Assembly: GCA_963970005.1 (NCBI GenBank)
Contig: CAXAMN010026805.1
Location: 872,082-936,081 of the forward strand
DNA length: 64,000 nt
Source of the DNA: Durusdinium trenchii
Taxonomy: Eukaryota > Sar > Dinophyceae > Suessiales > Symbiodiniaceae
Reading direction: 5' to 3'
Under the pieces are notes generated by a model. That model worked only from the letters and a program-made list of their open reading frames with translations. It had not been told where the DNA came from and searched no databases. Made by a program: the position numbers and the translations under genes. Shown one piece after another: positions 12,437 through 24,117 of this stretch (position 1 is its first letter; each line of letters opens with the position of its first letter).

Positions 12437-12854
12437 TAAGGAGGCACCTGATGGTGGTCGCGTGGCAGGTGCATGGGTTTTTGGTTGTCAATCATCACCG
12501 AGGTTTCTGGCAGCAGCTGTTGAAGGAAGGAAGTCTGGACCGCATGAAGTTCATAGTTTTCAAGTATTCAGTATTCATACATAGGGTGATTGTGCAGTGC
12601 AGGACTTCTTCCTTCAAGAGTAGGAAGTAGATGTGCAAGATTGAAGAGTGGTGGTTCAGTTCACATCCACTGGCGGTTTGGAATCTGGGAAATTCATGTT
12701 CCTCTGCAATCCAGACAGGTTAGGGGCCATTCTGTGAACCTCAAGAAGACAATGTGGTGACATAGCCTCCAAGTTGATTTTTCCTTAACAACTTCGTGGA
12801 AAGCTGGTTGGGAGAACGGGTAAAGCATGTCGAAGACAACCAAATTCCTTTTCG

Positions 12855-12998
12855 CGACACCAACTCGAGGCGGGCTGCTGAAGGGGTCCGCATGGATGAT
12901 ATGGCACTTGAAAAGCTTCTGAAAGCGCTCAGCCTCAGCCAGGCTTGGCCAATGGCCTCTTGGAACCTTGGCAGATCAGTTGAAACGAGACTTCCGGT
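12855..12998 (+). CDS. PPR-like exon e
   Basis: The frame reads RAAEGVRMDDMALEKLLKAL followed by SLSQAWPMASWNLGRSVE. It is helical with Leu/Ala periodicity compatible with a PPR unit. Boundaries are not resolved. Confidence 0.35.
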
Positions 12999-13189
12999 GA
13001 GTGCAACAACATTGACAAATCCCGCGACAAACCAGTGTGTCACACTTTCCAGTCCCCATTCCCACGTTTGCCTGACCATTTATTGTGCCAATGATAAATG
13101 CACACCACATCTTCCACCATCTCCATCCACTCCATGATATCCGTTCCTTCTTAAAGCCACACTTGATCTACCGTGTGGACATTTCGTCC

Positions 13190-13345
13190 TCCATTGGACC
13201 TCGCCAAAGGATCCTGGAGGACCAGCTCCATCAGCTACGCTTTGCTCGCCACTCCAAGCGCCTCTCCCGCGCGGCGCTCCAGGCCGCTGCCGCCCGCGCG
13301 GCGGAGGAATGGTGTGTGGTGCGGCCGGCGCCGTTTCAAAGACAA
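13190..13345 (+). CDS. Helical exon f in the PPR-like gene
   Basis: The frame reads QRILEDQLHQLRFARHSKRL then SRAALQAAAARAAEEWCVV. It is strongly helical and Ala/Arg-rich with no clear motif of its own. It is assigned to the PPR-like gene by position and strand. Confidence 0.35.
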
Positions 13346-13526
13346 AGCTGGGTGAAGGCCTTGTGCCTCATGGAGGCTAGAGGGACAGTGGCCTGGAGAG
13401 GAATGAGGCAGAACGAGGGACTGAATCAATCTGGGGGTTGGTGCGGAAATGGGTTGGTGCGGTGTCAGCTGGAACTGTTGGGGGGAGACCCGTGAGACTC
13501 ACAGTGCATGTTCTAAGGCCTGCGTT

Positions 13527-13640
13527 TCTCAGCGGGCAGTGCTGGAAGGGATGCTTGCAGCGTGTGCCCGGACTATGGAGACCTCGCGAGCCATAAAGCT
13601 GCTGCAAAGTGCCTATGCAAGGAGTGTGCAGGTGTCTGGT
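13527..13640 (+). CDS. PPR-like exon g
   Basis: The frame reads QRAVLEGMLAACARTMETSR then AIKLLQSAYARSVQ. Two antiparallel-type helices with the A-C-A-x-x-x-x-x-x-x-A-x-x-L-L pattern make this one of the clearest PPR-like units in the window. Confidence 0.45.
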
Positions 13641-13937
13641 GCTGCTCACAGTCTTTTGTCGGCGATCTTTTGAAGCACAGCTTGGCACATTCAGAGGCAG
13701 CAAGAAGCTGTTAAATGACTTGTTCCTTCCAAAGGTCCCAACACGAGGGAACAGACCTCGTGTATTGAGAGAGTCGCCCTGTTTGATGCTTAGGCTTTGC
13801 CATGCACGCCGCGGCTTTGAAGTCTCGCTGGGGCTTGTCGCTCATGCTGTATGATGATTTGCGCCATTCTGGCAGCAGGCAGGTCCAGTGGCCCAGTGCA
13901 GGGCAATCCGGTGATTCGTGATCGATTTTCCAGCATC

Positions 13938-14045
13938 ATGACCCACGACCGGAGGCCCACCGATGTGACCATCAACAACCTGGCCATTGCCTTTCGGCAC
14001 CTCCCACGAAAGTGGGCCTCTGCGGGGCTTTTGTTCCAGGACTGG
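13938..14045 (+). CDS. PPR-like exon h
   Basis: The frame reads IMTHDRRPTDVTINNLAIAF then RHLPRKWASAGLL. The P-T-D-V-T-x-N-x-L-A motif is the typical start of a PPR unit. Confidence 0.45.
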
Positions 14046-14814
14046 GCTTTTCGGCACCTGTGAGCCTTTACGCGGTGATCATCCATGAGGTGAACGATCG
14101 CCCGGCGATCGCCATCTCTCTCTCTCTCTGCGAAAAAAGAGCCGGTCCGGTCCGAGCTGTAGCCGCGGGGCCACGGGACAGGAGAGTACCAAAGAGTGTT
14201 CGGTGTCGATTCTTTTTCTCCAGCTTCTGTTTGCACCCCGTGACTGGGGCTGCACCGCCATGAGAGTGGTGCCTCCAGGTCTGGGAACTCCCCCCGAAAA
14301 GGGAACCCCCCCCCGGTCCGAGTCCGGCGGCGGCGTTCAGAAGGGTGGTGCTCTCGGCGTGGTCCATCTTTTGTCCCAGAAAAGGGTTGGACTTGAACCT
14401 GCAGGAGATCCAAGCGCAAGCTCTGCGCCTCAACGCCATCTTCCTGGGCAATGCCGTCCGAGGCGCGCGGCGGATGTGTCCCGTGAGGCCCGTGGGAGAG
14501 AAAAAGGTCTCGGACCCCTCGACTCTAGCCGGTCAGCTGAGCCCCCCACATCGCATCAGCTACTCAGAGTGAAGGAGTCTTCTCCTTCCTTCTTGCCGCG
14601 TGGTGCGGAGAGGCCACGCAGGTGCTGAGAGGAGGACCTGATGGCCAAAGTGGCGCCTGTGTTTTTCTCCCCGGAAGCGGTTGGTGGAACATTTGGACAT
14701 GTCAGGTTGGTTCAACACAAGATGAATTTTTGGCTGAGGTTTGTGGATGATCCAGCTTCAAAAAAACAAACGCTCTGGATGGACCTGGCCGTCAATAAAC
14801 CGCTGGGAGCCAGG

Positions 14815-14965
14815 CTCTTCCAGCAGCAGGCAGTGGCAAGAGGCCGTCGAGCTGTGTCGCGTGACCCGGGTGGTCCAGCTGCGGTGTGACGCCTATGTCT
14901 TCAACAACGCCATGAGTGGCATGGGACGTCTGGCCCAATGGAGGCGGCGTGTGGCTCATGGAGCT
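14815..14965 (+). CDS. PPR-like exon i
   Basis: The frame reads WQEAVELCRVTRVVQLRCDA then YVFNNAMSGMGRLAQWRRR. The W-x-x-A-x-x-L start and the Y-x-F-N-x-A-M-S-x-x-x-x-x-x-x-W ending match the dinoflagellate PPR consensus well. Confidence 0.55.
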
Positions 14966-15358
14966 AGGACGGTGATGAACCGGTGCATGTTGGGAACAAA
15001 CGGGGTGAGCAAACAGCAAATGGCCCACCAGGCATAGAAGAATTGAAGAGCCCAGCTGCCTTTTTGGGTGTTTCCTTCTTTGCATCGTCCTTCTTTATCT
15101 CCGACACACCATGCAAGAACATTTTCTTTGAAGATTTCAGGTGATCTCATCCATAAACCCATTAATAAATTTGCAATTTGTCTTCCAAAAATATCTTTAA
15201 TGAATGGCCAATGGGTTTATGGTATCTTAATTGATAAAAGACATGGAAAAACCCAGCGGCTATAAGCTCTACTATATTAAAACATGCCGATCTGAAAGAC
15301 TGTCCCCAGACTCCTAGAGACTGCCCAGAGACTGCCTTTCTCTTGATCTTTTCGCAGG

Positions 15359-15496
15359 CAGACTTTGCAGTTCATGGAAGAAGCCCGAGAGACCCAGGTC
15401 TTCACCTCCGACCCCACGAGCCTTGGTGAGAGAGTGTCCCAGCACCGGTACAATAGCGGTGTACTGGTGAAGGCACTGGTGCCATCTCTACACCAA
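15359..15496 (+). CDS. Possible last exon of the PPR-like gene
   Basis: After GCAGGCAG the frame reads TLQFMEEARETQVFTSDPTS then LGERVSQHRYNSGVLVKALV. Composition is protein-like and the end has PPR-like spacing. Where the gene stops is not clear. Confidence 0.35.
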
Positions 15497-15509
15497 AACA
15501 CCTCACACA

Positions 15510-18500
15510 AACGTGTGGACGCATCACACTGAATTGGCCAAAAGTGGGGGCTGCGCTGGTTGGGGCTTGAGGCTTCTGAACTCTGCCCTTTCTGGAATGG
15601 CAGCTGCTTCTCAACGGGGTCTCGCTACACAGCTGTCTCTTGGTATTTGGATGGCAGAGTTGCCTTGGCTTTGGAATTCTTTTGCTTCCACTCAACGACG
15701 TGCCTGTGGAGGGTCATACTTGTTTAAACAAGTATCAAGCAAACCTGTGGCATTTTTGGTCGTTTGTTTTGTTACGGCCGTGTTTACTCTCGGGGCGAGG
15801 CAGCGGACTTGACGGACGGTCGGTGTGGCAGTTGGTCGGTCACGCTTTGTTTGTCAGCCTTCTGGAATCGTTCTCGCAAAGTATGAACGTGAACATACGC
15901 CTTTTGGGAGACTTGTCCCAAATTCGTAGGAGGGAGTTCGGGTATGGCCGTTTCTTTGGGCTTAAAGCCATGAGTTGAGGTTGCAAGATCTGAAGCGCTC
16001 GGACGTCCGCATCGATGTGATTTCTATGGGCTCTTTGGCCAAAGCATTCGCGTCTCAGCTCCAATGAGACGCCACACAGAACCAATGTTCCCAATGTTTT
16101 GATACACAGGTGACGATGCAGTTGTTGATGGTTTTTTGAGCGAAACGACTGGTGCCATCATGGAATCAGTTTTCTGTTTGGAATTGACATGAATTGACAG
16201 TCACCTGCTGGCAGGAACATGAAAGCCTTTGGACCAGTGTGCTATCGACTTTGGATGCCTTGCGTCACCATGATCTGAACTTTGACTGCAAAGGGGAAGG
16301 TGTGTAAGATATGTGGGCGCCTTGTAGGTACTGCACAGGGACAATTTGCTGCTGGGACGAGGGCGGAGGGTTCGGGAATTTGCGAAGGATATGTATATAT
16401 ATATATATATGTATGTCAGACCTAGCTTGAGAGTGCATTGCACTTGCATTCTAGTTTCCAAGTTTGATGCAGATTCGGATGGCGAGTGGGTTGTTTGAGC
16501 AGTTTTTTTGTGGCATTCGGGAAGCGTTTGGTCCGGAGACTTGTTCACGAATACTAAGACAATAGAATAGATTGAACATGGTCAAGCAGACCGTTCTCCT
16601 CAGATTTTCCCAGCATATCTGATGTCTATATCAATATGAGATGCACCTTCTATTTTAACTAGAGCTCTGCCCAGGCGTGTGCCATGGGTAAGATGAGACG
16701 AGAAAGCTCCTTAATGCCTAGATGAAGAAGGGAAGCCTGTACCCTTGCTTTGGTTTGGTGGCCTTGGTGCAGTTTTTTGGCAAGTGCTTGGTGCAGCGAG
16801 GACCTTGAACCCCATCGTGTGGAGCACCTGTGCCAGTAGCTGCCGCCGCCAGAGTTTGTGGCACTGGTCGCTGCAGATCTTGCAGGAGCATCAAATGAAG
16901 GCCTTGAAAGTGGAGGACATCGGTCGTGGATGTGGGTCATAGAGTCATGATCGGCGTGGGGCACCGCAGGAACATACAGAAACAGAAACCGGATAATTGG
17001 AGGTTAGAACCTCTAGGTCACATGGGGAGATACTTGGACCATGTGACCATCCTGCAACAAGTCGTGGACACGTGCAATGAGGGACAAGCATTTTGAAGGC
17101 TTACCAGTTTACCATTCGTGTAAAGGTTGCCACCTAAGAGTAGGCAAAGCTCAAAGGCGGCTAGTTTTATCTCTTCAAGAGGAGCGGCCAGGAACTTCCC
17201 AGTCTATGTCCGAACCCGCCGGTGCCGTCCCCTGAGGAGTCCACCTACTGCCTGAGCGTCCATGCCTGTGGAGAGAACACCGCCTGGCGCGGCGCCATTT
17301 TCCTCATTGAAACCATGCGAAGCGCACGGTTGAGGACTAAGAGCGCATAGGTTGATTGGTGGACATGGTTTTTGCTGAAAGTGTTTGGAACCGATGGACC
17401 CACCTGTGCCGACCATCGCCTCATGTGAGGATCAGCGAACTTTTGTACCAGAACCTCCCGGGCATCTTCTTGCAGCCACGCCGTTTGACACGATAGCGCT
17501 GTGGAAAAGATGACACTCCCACCAGCCACTAGTGTGGCAACGCTTAAGTCTCTGGTCCGTGGTTCTTGCATCATCCCAAAGGAAGGGCTTCACTTGTTGA
17601 TCTACATGGCATCACTAAGTAGGGAATTGGTCGTCCATGGCTTGTGCAAAGGAAGACGTTTCCTATCGTTTCTCTTTTTTCCTCTGCAGGGTTGGAACAG
17701 GATTGGGAGCCGATGAAGAATGTTGACAACTGGCCTCATCTTGCCACTTCCAGCTCAAGCCGCTGTTGATTCCCCACAGCTTGCCATGTCTGAGAAATCT
17801 ATGGGCCCAAACCAGCGTGGTCAAACTCTAAGCCCGGACAAGGATGCAAAAGCCCAGGTGCCCCGCTCATAAGGCAGTCAGCAGCTACTCTCACTCAGAG
17901 GAGGTCCTGTCCGTTGGAACTCTCCAGCCTTCGAGCGATGAAGAGAGAGGAAAAGTAGACCTCCCTTTCCTGTGAGGACAGGTTTTGCGTTGGTACCAAA
18001 AATCATGATACGAAGCACCAAGCCACCTGTGCCTCCAACCACCTAGCCACCCACCGCTTTGCGCACCTCTGGCTCCATGCGCCTCTGGCGACGCTTTGCG
18101 CTTGGGCATGTCCGCCGCGTGCCTGGAAGTCGGAGACTGGCGACAGAACGACCGCCACCCAAGGCGTGGGCCGTGGCGCCACGTTGCGGCGTGGGCGAAG
18201 CAGAGCTGCGATCAGACAGAATTGGCATTTCATGGACCAAGTAGTCTGACACCCCAAAGAATTCAAAAAACGCGCTCCATATCTACATGGGTGTCTCAGA
18301 TTCGTCCCAAAAGGGCGGGGAACTTGCTAGACCGACCTTGAAAGTCTTTGACGGACCTTGAGAGTTCGGTTCCCGACTCTCTGACCCGAAATCGGACGAT
18401 CGAAGGCTTTCAAAGGCTCCAACATCCAGGCTGGGAGAGAGGAGAGCGGGATGGGAGGAGAGCGGGTGGGGGTGCGAAAGAGCCATTTTGTTGGTGACGT

Positions 18501-18650
18501 GGGGCTGACAGGGGGTATATAGGCTTGATGATTGAACCCCCTCGGCGTGTTCGCCGCTCCGCTGCCCCTGCTTCGGCCAGTCGCTGAATCCGGTCGCGCT
18601 CGGCAGGCAGGGTCACCATATTCCAAGGAGCTTCGCTTGCTGCTTGGCAA
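15510..18650. other. No gene assigned
   Basis: Mostly intron or intergenic character, with a TA run at about 16,390-16,414. No protein family, RNA gene or repeat family was recognised. A GC-rich segment at about 18,050-18,240 has open frames on both strands with no preference. Confidence 0.35.
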
Positions 18651-18679
18651 GTCAGCTGGAGGCCCGTTTTGGACCGGCA

Positions 18680-18866
18680 CAGACTTGGCCACCAAGGGCG
18701 GCCTGTACAGTTTGAACGGTACAAGGCTCTCATCAGCACATGTGCCGTGTTCCTGAGGCTCGCGCATGTCTTTGAAACTGCGACGGCTGGAGATCCCAGC
18801 TCCGTCTGCGATGCCATCGAGCGCTTTGGCGAGGATGTTTTGAATCCCGCTGGTCAGTGGCTGAAG
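18680..18866 (+). CDS. Catechol-O-methyltransferase-like gene, upstream exon
   Basis: The frame contains AFLR-type helices and then GDPSSVCDAIERFGEDVLNP followed by AGQWLK. In COMT-like proteins a helix of this kind (aIexFgxxxlnxxGxWLK) precedes the SAM-binding fold. The exon ends in AAG at 18,866 and the intron starts GC. Splicing to 19,010 gives the in-phase continuation K-VAGRHK. The 5' end of this exon and the gene start are not located. Confidence 0.6.
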
Positions 18867-19009
18867 GCGATTTGCGAGATCCTTTGATTGTGCTTGGTTT
18901 TTGCCCGTTGTCCTTGCATGACCATAGTGCGCCAGATACAGACCCATAGTGCCAGCTCATCCGGACCATCTAGCTGAAAGCAGTGGTGATACATCGGTAT
19001 CCCTGACAG

Positions 19010-19062
19010 GTGGCGGGCCGTCATAAGACCACAGTGCTGAGCAAAGCGATGAAGAACTGTCC
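19010..19062 (+). CDS. COMT-like gene, second exon
   Basis: After the acceptor CTGACAG the frame reads VAGRHKTTVLSKAMKN. It joins in phase 0 to the exon ending at 18,866. In COMT-like proteins this K-G-x-x-x-x-A segment leads into the first SAM motif, which lies in the next exon. The 3' end is approximate. Confidence 0.55.
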
Positions 19063-19278
19063 CAAAGGCACCCGGTCCGGTGGCTGCCTGGGTGGGGGTG
19101 GAGGACCAAGTGGAACGCCCACGAGTGTGTGCGTTTGTGTGGCCTTGCTGAACGAAAAACAAAGCACTTATGGGCCTTGGAAGGGGGGGCTCACCCTGCG
19201 GCAAAGGGGGTAATGATGAATAAACTTCAGCAAACTCACCAATTGGACTGGCCGTTCTAGCTGGTGATTTGGGGTCAG

Positions 19279-19565
19279 CATGGTGAACGCAGTGCCAGGT
19301 GGCAGCATCCTTGAAATCGGCACCTACTGTGGCTATTCCGCCCTCCGCATGGCCATGGCTTTGCCCGGTGCCCGGGTGGTGTCCTTGGAAGTGGACCCGG
19401 CTCACATGGTCATCGCGCGGAACATGGTGGCCTATGCCGGCATGGCGCACATGATCGACATTTGGACGGGTCATAGCAAGGACGTCTTGCCACGCTTGCC
19501 TCAGAGGTATGGCGGGCGACACCAGTTCCGCCTCGGTGGGGTCTTTATGGACCAGAAGGGCTCCC
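19279..19565 (+). CDS. COMT-like methyltransferase, SAM-binding exon
   Basis: This exon carries the Rossmann core of a class I O-methyltransferase of the catechol-O-methyltransferase type, which moves a methyl group from S-adenosylmethionine to a hydroxyl acceptor with Mg2+. Motif I is LEIGTYCGYSALRMA. The acidic end of strand 2 is VVSLEVDP. The metal-binding Asp is in GVFMDQKGS, where mammalian COMT has FLDHWK. The exon ends at the C of an Arg codon (19,565). Removing 147 bases that start with GA restores QKGSRYHEDL. That intron is a multiple of three and has no stop, so one frame runs through it. Confidence 0.8.
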
Positions 19566-19712
19566 GAGATTCGGAGTTTGCTTCGGAGATCTTTTGGTGC
19601 TTTTCTTGTTTGGCTTCGTCGTGGCCGCGCGGTGGTCAGGTTTGTCGGTCCTGCGGTTCGGTTTGGGTGTTGGGACTGGGTCTCAGCAGGGTGGGCGGAG
19701 ACCCCACCCAAG

Positions 19713-19888
19713 GTTACCACGAGGATCTCTCTGTGATTGAACAGCTGGGGCTCTTGCTGCCCGGTGCCGTGGTTGTGGCGGACAATGTGCTGAAGCCAGG
19801 TTCGCCCTTGTTTCTTTGGAGGCTTTGCAAGGGGTCGGCCTATGACAACCACATCGTCCGAGTAAAGGAGTTTGCTATGCCCTCGGAG
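19713..19888 (+). CDS. COMT-like methyltransferase, metal-site exon
   Basis: It reads YHEDLSVIEQLGLLLPGAVV then VADNVLKPGSPLFLW. The A-D-N-V motif supplies the second Asp and Asn of the COMT metal site, and L-L-P-G-x-x-V-x-A-D-N is the family signature. The exon ends in MPSE at GAG (19,888). The intron begins GC and ends at AG (20,072). Splicing gives the smooth phase-0 join MPSE-DWMSVSVL. Confidence 0.8.
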
Positions 19889-20072
19889 GCTTCCTGGGTT
19901 GGAGACAATGCTTCCCATAGTCTTTCCACAAAGACCCCATGGGCCGTGGATTCTACGGCAACTGTCATGTTTTTGGCAGTGCACCATGAGGCAGTTTGTA
20001 GGTAGAGGGGCCAGTGAAGTGAATGGGGCTGTCGAGAAACTTCCTGAGTGTCGTCCTGCGAGCGCCCTGAAG

Positions 20073-20115
20073 GATTGGATGTCTGTGAGCGTGCTGCGCC
20101 CGGAGGCCAGTGTGC
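20073..20115 (+). CDS. COMT-like methyltransferase, exon after a GC-AG intron
   Basis: It begins DWMSVSVLRPEAS directly after GAAG at 20,072. The junction with the exon ending at 19,888 keeps phase 0. The 3' end is not clear because a triplet microsatellite follows within the next intron. Confidence 0.55.
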
Positions 20116-20161
20116 TCTGCTCTCAGCCTTTTGCTGAGATCTCAACTTGCAACCATTTGCA

Positions 20162-20224
20162 GTGCAAGTTGCTGTTGCTGTTGCTGCTGCTGGTGGTGGT
20201 GTTGTTGTTGTCGTTGTCATCGTT

Positions 20225-20256
<32 letters not shown>

Positions 20257-20335
20257 CGTCGTTGTTGTTGTTGTTGTTGTTGTTGTTGTCGTTGTCGTCG
20301 TGGTCGTTGTCGTCGTTCGTCAACCTTCACCTTCA
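20162..20335 (+). repeat. Degenerate triplet repeat (CTG/GTT/GTC)
   Basis: Runs of TTGCTG, GTGGTC, GTCGTC and TTG triplets fill about 170 bases. All six frames stay open and give homopolymeric peptides (poly-Val, poly-Leu, poly-Asn). It most likely lies in an intron of the COMT-like gene. Confidence 0.9.
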
Positions 20336-20364
20336 CTCAACTTGCTAGCTGCTAGGATTCAGGA

Positions 20365-20580
20365 GGACCTACGAGGTCTGACGCACCTCCCGCGCCACGC
20401 CTCACAGGCCGCGGTGGAGATGGAGTCGATGTCGGTCGAGGTGCCCACCGTGGAACGCGGCAAAGGGCAGGCGCCGCAGGGCGCTTGGCCTGTGCCGCCG
20501 GAGGAGCTCATCCAGCTGCAGTGGGAGTCAGACCGGATCCGCGCGCAGGCCACTCGGCCAGGCGCGTTCGGAGAGAAGAG
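20365..20580 (+). CDS. COMT-like gene, C-terminal extension exon
   Basis: The frame reads RIQEDLRGLTHLPRHASQAA and continues to PPEELIQLQWESDRIRAQAT then RPGAFG. It is a charged, low-hydrophobicity segment beyond the methyltransferase fold. It belongs to this gene because the join to the next exon (RPGAFG then RGSVSFAEWASYAEGMK) is smooth. Ends are approximate. Confidence 0.5.
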
Positions 20581-20751
20581 CGTTGGACGTGTTTTATGTA
20601 TGCTTACTCATGCCTCGTTTGAGTTTAGTGTCATTTTCCCCATGGTTTCAACTGACTAGTGCAGTGGCAGCTGCTGTTATCACGGCTTGTGACCCGAAAC
20701 TGAAAGTTTCTTCTAACATAACTGGGGCTCACCCAGCTGCCTCTCTCACAG

Positions 20752-20924
20752 GACGTGGTAGTGTTAGCTTCGCAGAATGGGCCAGCTATGCCGAGGGAAT
20801 GAAGGCGTGTGCTGCGGTGGAGAGACCTCGGACCGACCATCGGACCGCTCCACCGGTGGAGCCACGTGGTCCTTTTTCGCTCCTAAGGGTCTCTGATGAT
20901 TCCGTGATGTTGTTGTATTGGTGA
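20752..20924 (+). CDS. COMT-like gene, probable last exon
   Basis: After TCACAG the frame reads GRGSVSFAEWASYAEGMKAC, a short helix, and runs to a TGA at 20,922-20,924. The stop is the first in frame, but a further intron cannot be excluded because the last 30 or so residues have weak composition. Confidence 0.45.
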
Positions 20925-23660
20925 ATCACGTGATTCCTGACAACCTGTGCTGACAATCTCACGTGATGAGTTCCCCCAATGGTCCCGATGCTCTGTTCCG
21001 TCCCCTTTTGTTCTGCTGGTGATCGGGGGCATGCACGCGCAAACAGTGAAGGGGAGGCCAAAAAATCACTCAGCCTTGTCTGGCACAACCCTAGCCAGCC
21101 AGTTGCTGTGTTTTGGAAACTGTTCTCCACTGGATCCTGGATCAGTGGCAGGAGAAGATGGTAAATCATGGCATCTTTGAAACAGAGGATGCTGAACAGC
21201 TGGAAAGCGGGGCCGAACTGTTCTGACCACCGCTCTGGAACCCGCGGTCGGCTGCCCGGTGTTCACGCCGCTCGGTCCACGCGGCACGCGGACCGGACCG
21301 GTCTGCCGTCGGACGCCTTGCGAAAGAGCGAGACGAAAAAAGGCGCCGAGCGAGCAACCGTGCGGCCGGTGCGGACAATTTCATATGAACACCGTGAGAG
21401 TCACGCGTCATTTTTTCCGCCGATGCAACGAGATGATCAAATTACATCTTGGCAGTTTTCCAGTATGTTCTTTCAGTATGAGTCCGATGTGCCAAGCTAA
21501 TGGGTTCCAATTCTTGTGCAGATCTACCCGATCGACCGCGACGGAGAAGAAAAAAACACGGACCGAAAAAAGCGTGGCGTCACGGTGGTCACGTGCCGTG
21601 CCTGGCCGCCAGGGCACATTCGGTGACCATCGATCCCAAGTCGCCAGTGTCGCCGAACCTGCGGCACATGCGATGTCAGGAGTTTGAGGCGGCCGTGCGG
21701 CGAGGGACGGGCCGTGAGGGGTGGGATGGACGAGCAATTGAACGAAGTTCCGACAACAAGAACTGGCAGTCACTACTTGACATAGTCGAAATTGGATGTG
21801 AGATGATGTGAGATATTATCTTAAACGTTTTGAGGGTCCGGGTGAATGCCAGGTAGTTTGGGGGAGTGCCTCAGGTTCCACGTCTATCAATCAAGGATCT
21901 GCTCAAACGTCAAGGGAAGCCTCCTTAAAAGAGAAAGTCATGCCATTCTCTTTAATTTCGGATTTTAGAGACAGAAGGTCAACTTGTCCAACTGGAGGAG
22001 GAAAACATCAAGCTGCCATTCCCTTGTAGCCAATATGGCTGCCGAGAATTTCACGACGTGGCTTGGAGATCTGGGACGATTTCGGCTCTTTCGACGTGGG
22101 CGGTTGGAGGAGGGTGACGTGGGTGTGGCGCATGCAAGCTTCACTGGATGTGGGCGTGAGAGCACCATGTGTGCCAACGCGAGCTCCAAAGGGCACCGGT
22201 TACTCATGTTGTCTCTCATTTCCACCACGTCCTTTGGTGCGTTCGCCATGTGTCGATGGCGCGATCGCGCAATCGCTAAGGATAGCAGCGGCTACTGTAT
22301 CATCCATCGCCACTTCAGGCTCATCCGTGGATGATGTGAGGAAAAACGCGTTTGACCCTGTAGTGAGCGTCATGGAACCATGATGAACCATGTGTTGCAT
22401 ATTTAAGGTGACTATTTCGTGTGGGTCGTTTGGCCAGTTTTTCGCACACGGACGGCAGGGTTGCCGGTGGGACGGACGACTCGACGTCGTAAGCCATGAC
22501 GACGTGACGCGGACGCCGTCGTCTGCGTGTCTCGCCGATGCGCATGGAAAGCGGTTCCAGGATTCCTTGGAGCATCGCGGGGTCAGTGTGGGTGTTCTTG
22601 CAGCAGCTTTGGCTGGCCTTCATGTTCATGATCCTTGCGGTCCTGGAATTAGAAAGCAAGGCATGGTAGTCTATGCAGCTTCCTTTTTTGGCCTTGTGAA
22701 GTCATGTATCCAAAACAAGTTGTGCTTCAACAGAAGCACGCGTTCTTGGCGCCCTGGAGGCGTTGTCCACTTTGATCATGGTATCCTTGTGCCCAATCCT
22801 ATGCCAAGCAATGGCCGCCTCGATAGGCCCCAGTGGGAAGCTTTGGATCAGTAAAAACTGAGATGGCCGGAGGGCCTTGGGGCAAATCCACCTGAAAGGG
22901 CCGGGCCAAGAGCAAGGTGGACGTGGCGCAATGAATCACGTGGGTTTATATATACATTATATATACATGGGGATCCCTGTGGTTGAGATCATATTGGAAC
23001 CACGGAGAGAGAGAGAGAGAGAGAGAGAGCGCTCACCCCCGGTGGAGGTGGCTCTGCCATTTTGTGGCTTTGCATCCTGGTGCCAGTGGTGGTGGGCGGC
23101 ATAGGTGGTACCTCTGCCCGTCCCTTGGCGCAGACGAGTCCGCGAAGGACGCCCCAGACGCCCCGGACGCCCCGGACGCCCCGGACGCCTGAGGCTTCAA
23201 CAGTATGTACCGCATCTCCACGGAGCATGAGCTCACATTGGAAGCCTTGTGCTCACAGATGCTGCCGCTTGGAACACGGCGATGAGGGGTCACCTTTGTT
23301 TAGAGTGTGGGAGCCTGATGGCAACAAAATCTTAGGTCAGAAAAGAGAGGAGAGAGAGAGAGAGATATAGAGATAGAGCGATATACCGTTAGAAAGAGAT
23401 AGTGAGAGACTTGATGCTGTTGACGGTCTTAGGCCCTTTTCCAGACAGCCTTAGAAACATTTTCCTCTTGTTTTTTCAAGATTTCCCTTCCACCGAGGCA
23501 AGTGGTGTCAGTGCTGGAGAACTCGGCTCAAGTGTCTGGGAGAGAAGCTAAGCGTGTGTTTTTTGATTTCTTGAAAGAAAAGGCCCTATCATAGGGGGTA
23601 CTACTCGTACATGGACACCATAGAATACCTGGTTCCTCCACCTATCCTCCCCTGGTTCTG
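20925..23660. other. Mostly unassigned, with simple repeats
   Basis: GC-rich stretches at about 21,200-21,350, 21,510-21,740 and 22,050-22,200 may hold exons, since each has a frame with protein-like composition, but no family is recognised and frames compete. A GA run lies at about 23,005-23,029 and a GAGA/TAGA run at about 23,345-23,390. Confidence 0.3.
23147..23189 (+). repeat. 9-bp tandem repeat GGACGCCCC (about 4.8 units)
   Basis: Units of GACGCCCCG are nearly identical, with one A variant in the second unit. Like the array at 12.1 kb the period is nine and the unit is GC-rich. Confidence 0.9.
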
Positions 23661-23669
23661 TGCAAACCG

Positions 23670-23810
23670 TCCGACTGCTGTCGGGACGTATCGAAACTGT
23701 CCGACTGCTTGGTCCAAGCCGCCTTGGCGAAGGTCTCGACCGTCTTCGGCTGCGAGGACAACACTCGGTTCGAGGAACTCATGCAGGAGAGAAGTGGAAG
23801 CAGTGTGTAG
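23670..23810 (+). CDS. Possible exon, unassigned protein
   Basis: The frame reads DCCRDVSKLSDCLVQAALAK then VSTVFGCEDNTRFEELMQER. Composition is balanced and helical, better than the other two frames. The same DNA is open in two other frames, so the call is weak. No family is recognised. Confidence 0.35.
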   Translation, partial: SDCCRDVSKLSDCLVQAALAKVSTVFGCEDNTRFEELMQERSGSSV

Positions 23811-23879
23811 GACGATGGAAGTGTGGAACCGCGACCGCGACGTTCCACCGCGGCGTTCCACGGCTCCAAGCTGCCAGGA

Positions 23880-24117
23880 GGAAATGGCCAATTGCCTCCG
23901 CGGCAACTTTCTACTTGCCCGTCGTCATGCTAGGGCCTTTGAGCGTGGCTTGGCTTTTCCTTTCATACGTGGCTGTGACGTTGGATTGCGCCCTGTTTCC
24001 GCACAAAGACCAGAAAACGATGGTCGAGATGCATTTCTGTCGTTCTTTCGTGGCGCCAGGAGAGGTCTGCGAACCCATCAACTTGGCCCTGGGACGCGAT
24101 TATTCGCCTTCTTCAGG
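23880..24117 (+). CDS. Possible exon with one membrane segment
   Basis: The frame has a hydrophobic stretch (TFYLPVVMLGPLSVAWLFLS) followed by a soluble Cys-containing part (MHFCRSFVAPGEVCEPINLA). It stops at a plausible donor TTCAG-GTGGGT at 24,117. It suggests a membrane protein. The family is unknown. Confidence 0.4.

Noticed and set aside
18327..18947. 206-codon open frame on the - strand
   Set aside because: It overlaps the upstream COMT-like exon on the other strand and has low-complexity Ser/Pro/Arg content.
18854..19987. 377-codon open frame on the - strand
   Set aside because: It lies opposite the COMT-like exons, whose motifs and splice junctions are clear on the + strand. It shows no domain.
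20147..20659. 170-codon frame with a long poly-Val run
   Set aside because: The run is a translated triplet microsatellite. Only the part from about 20,365 looks like an exon.
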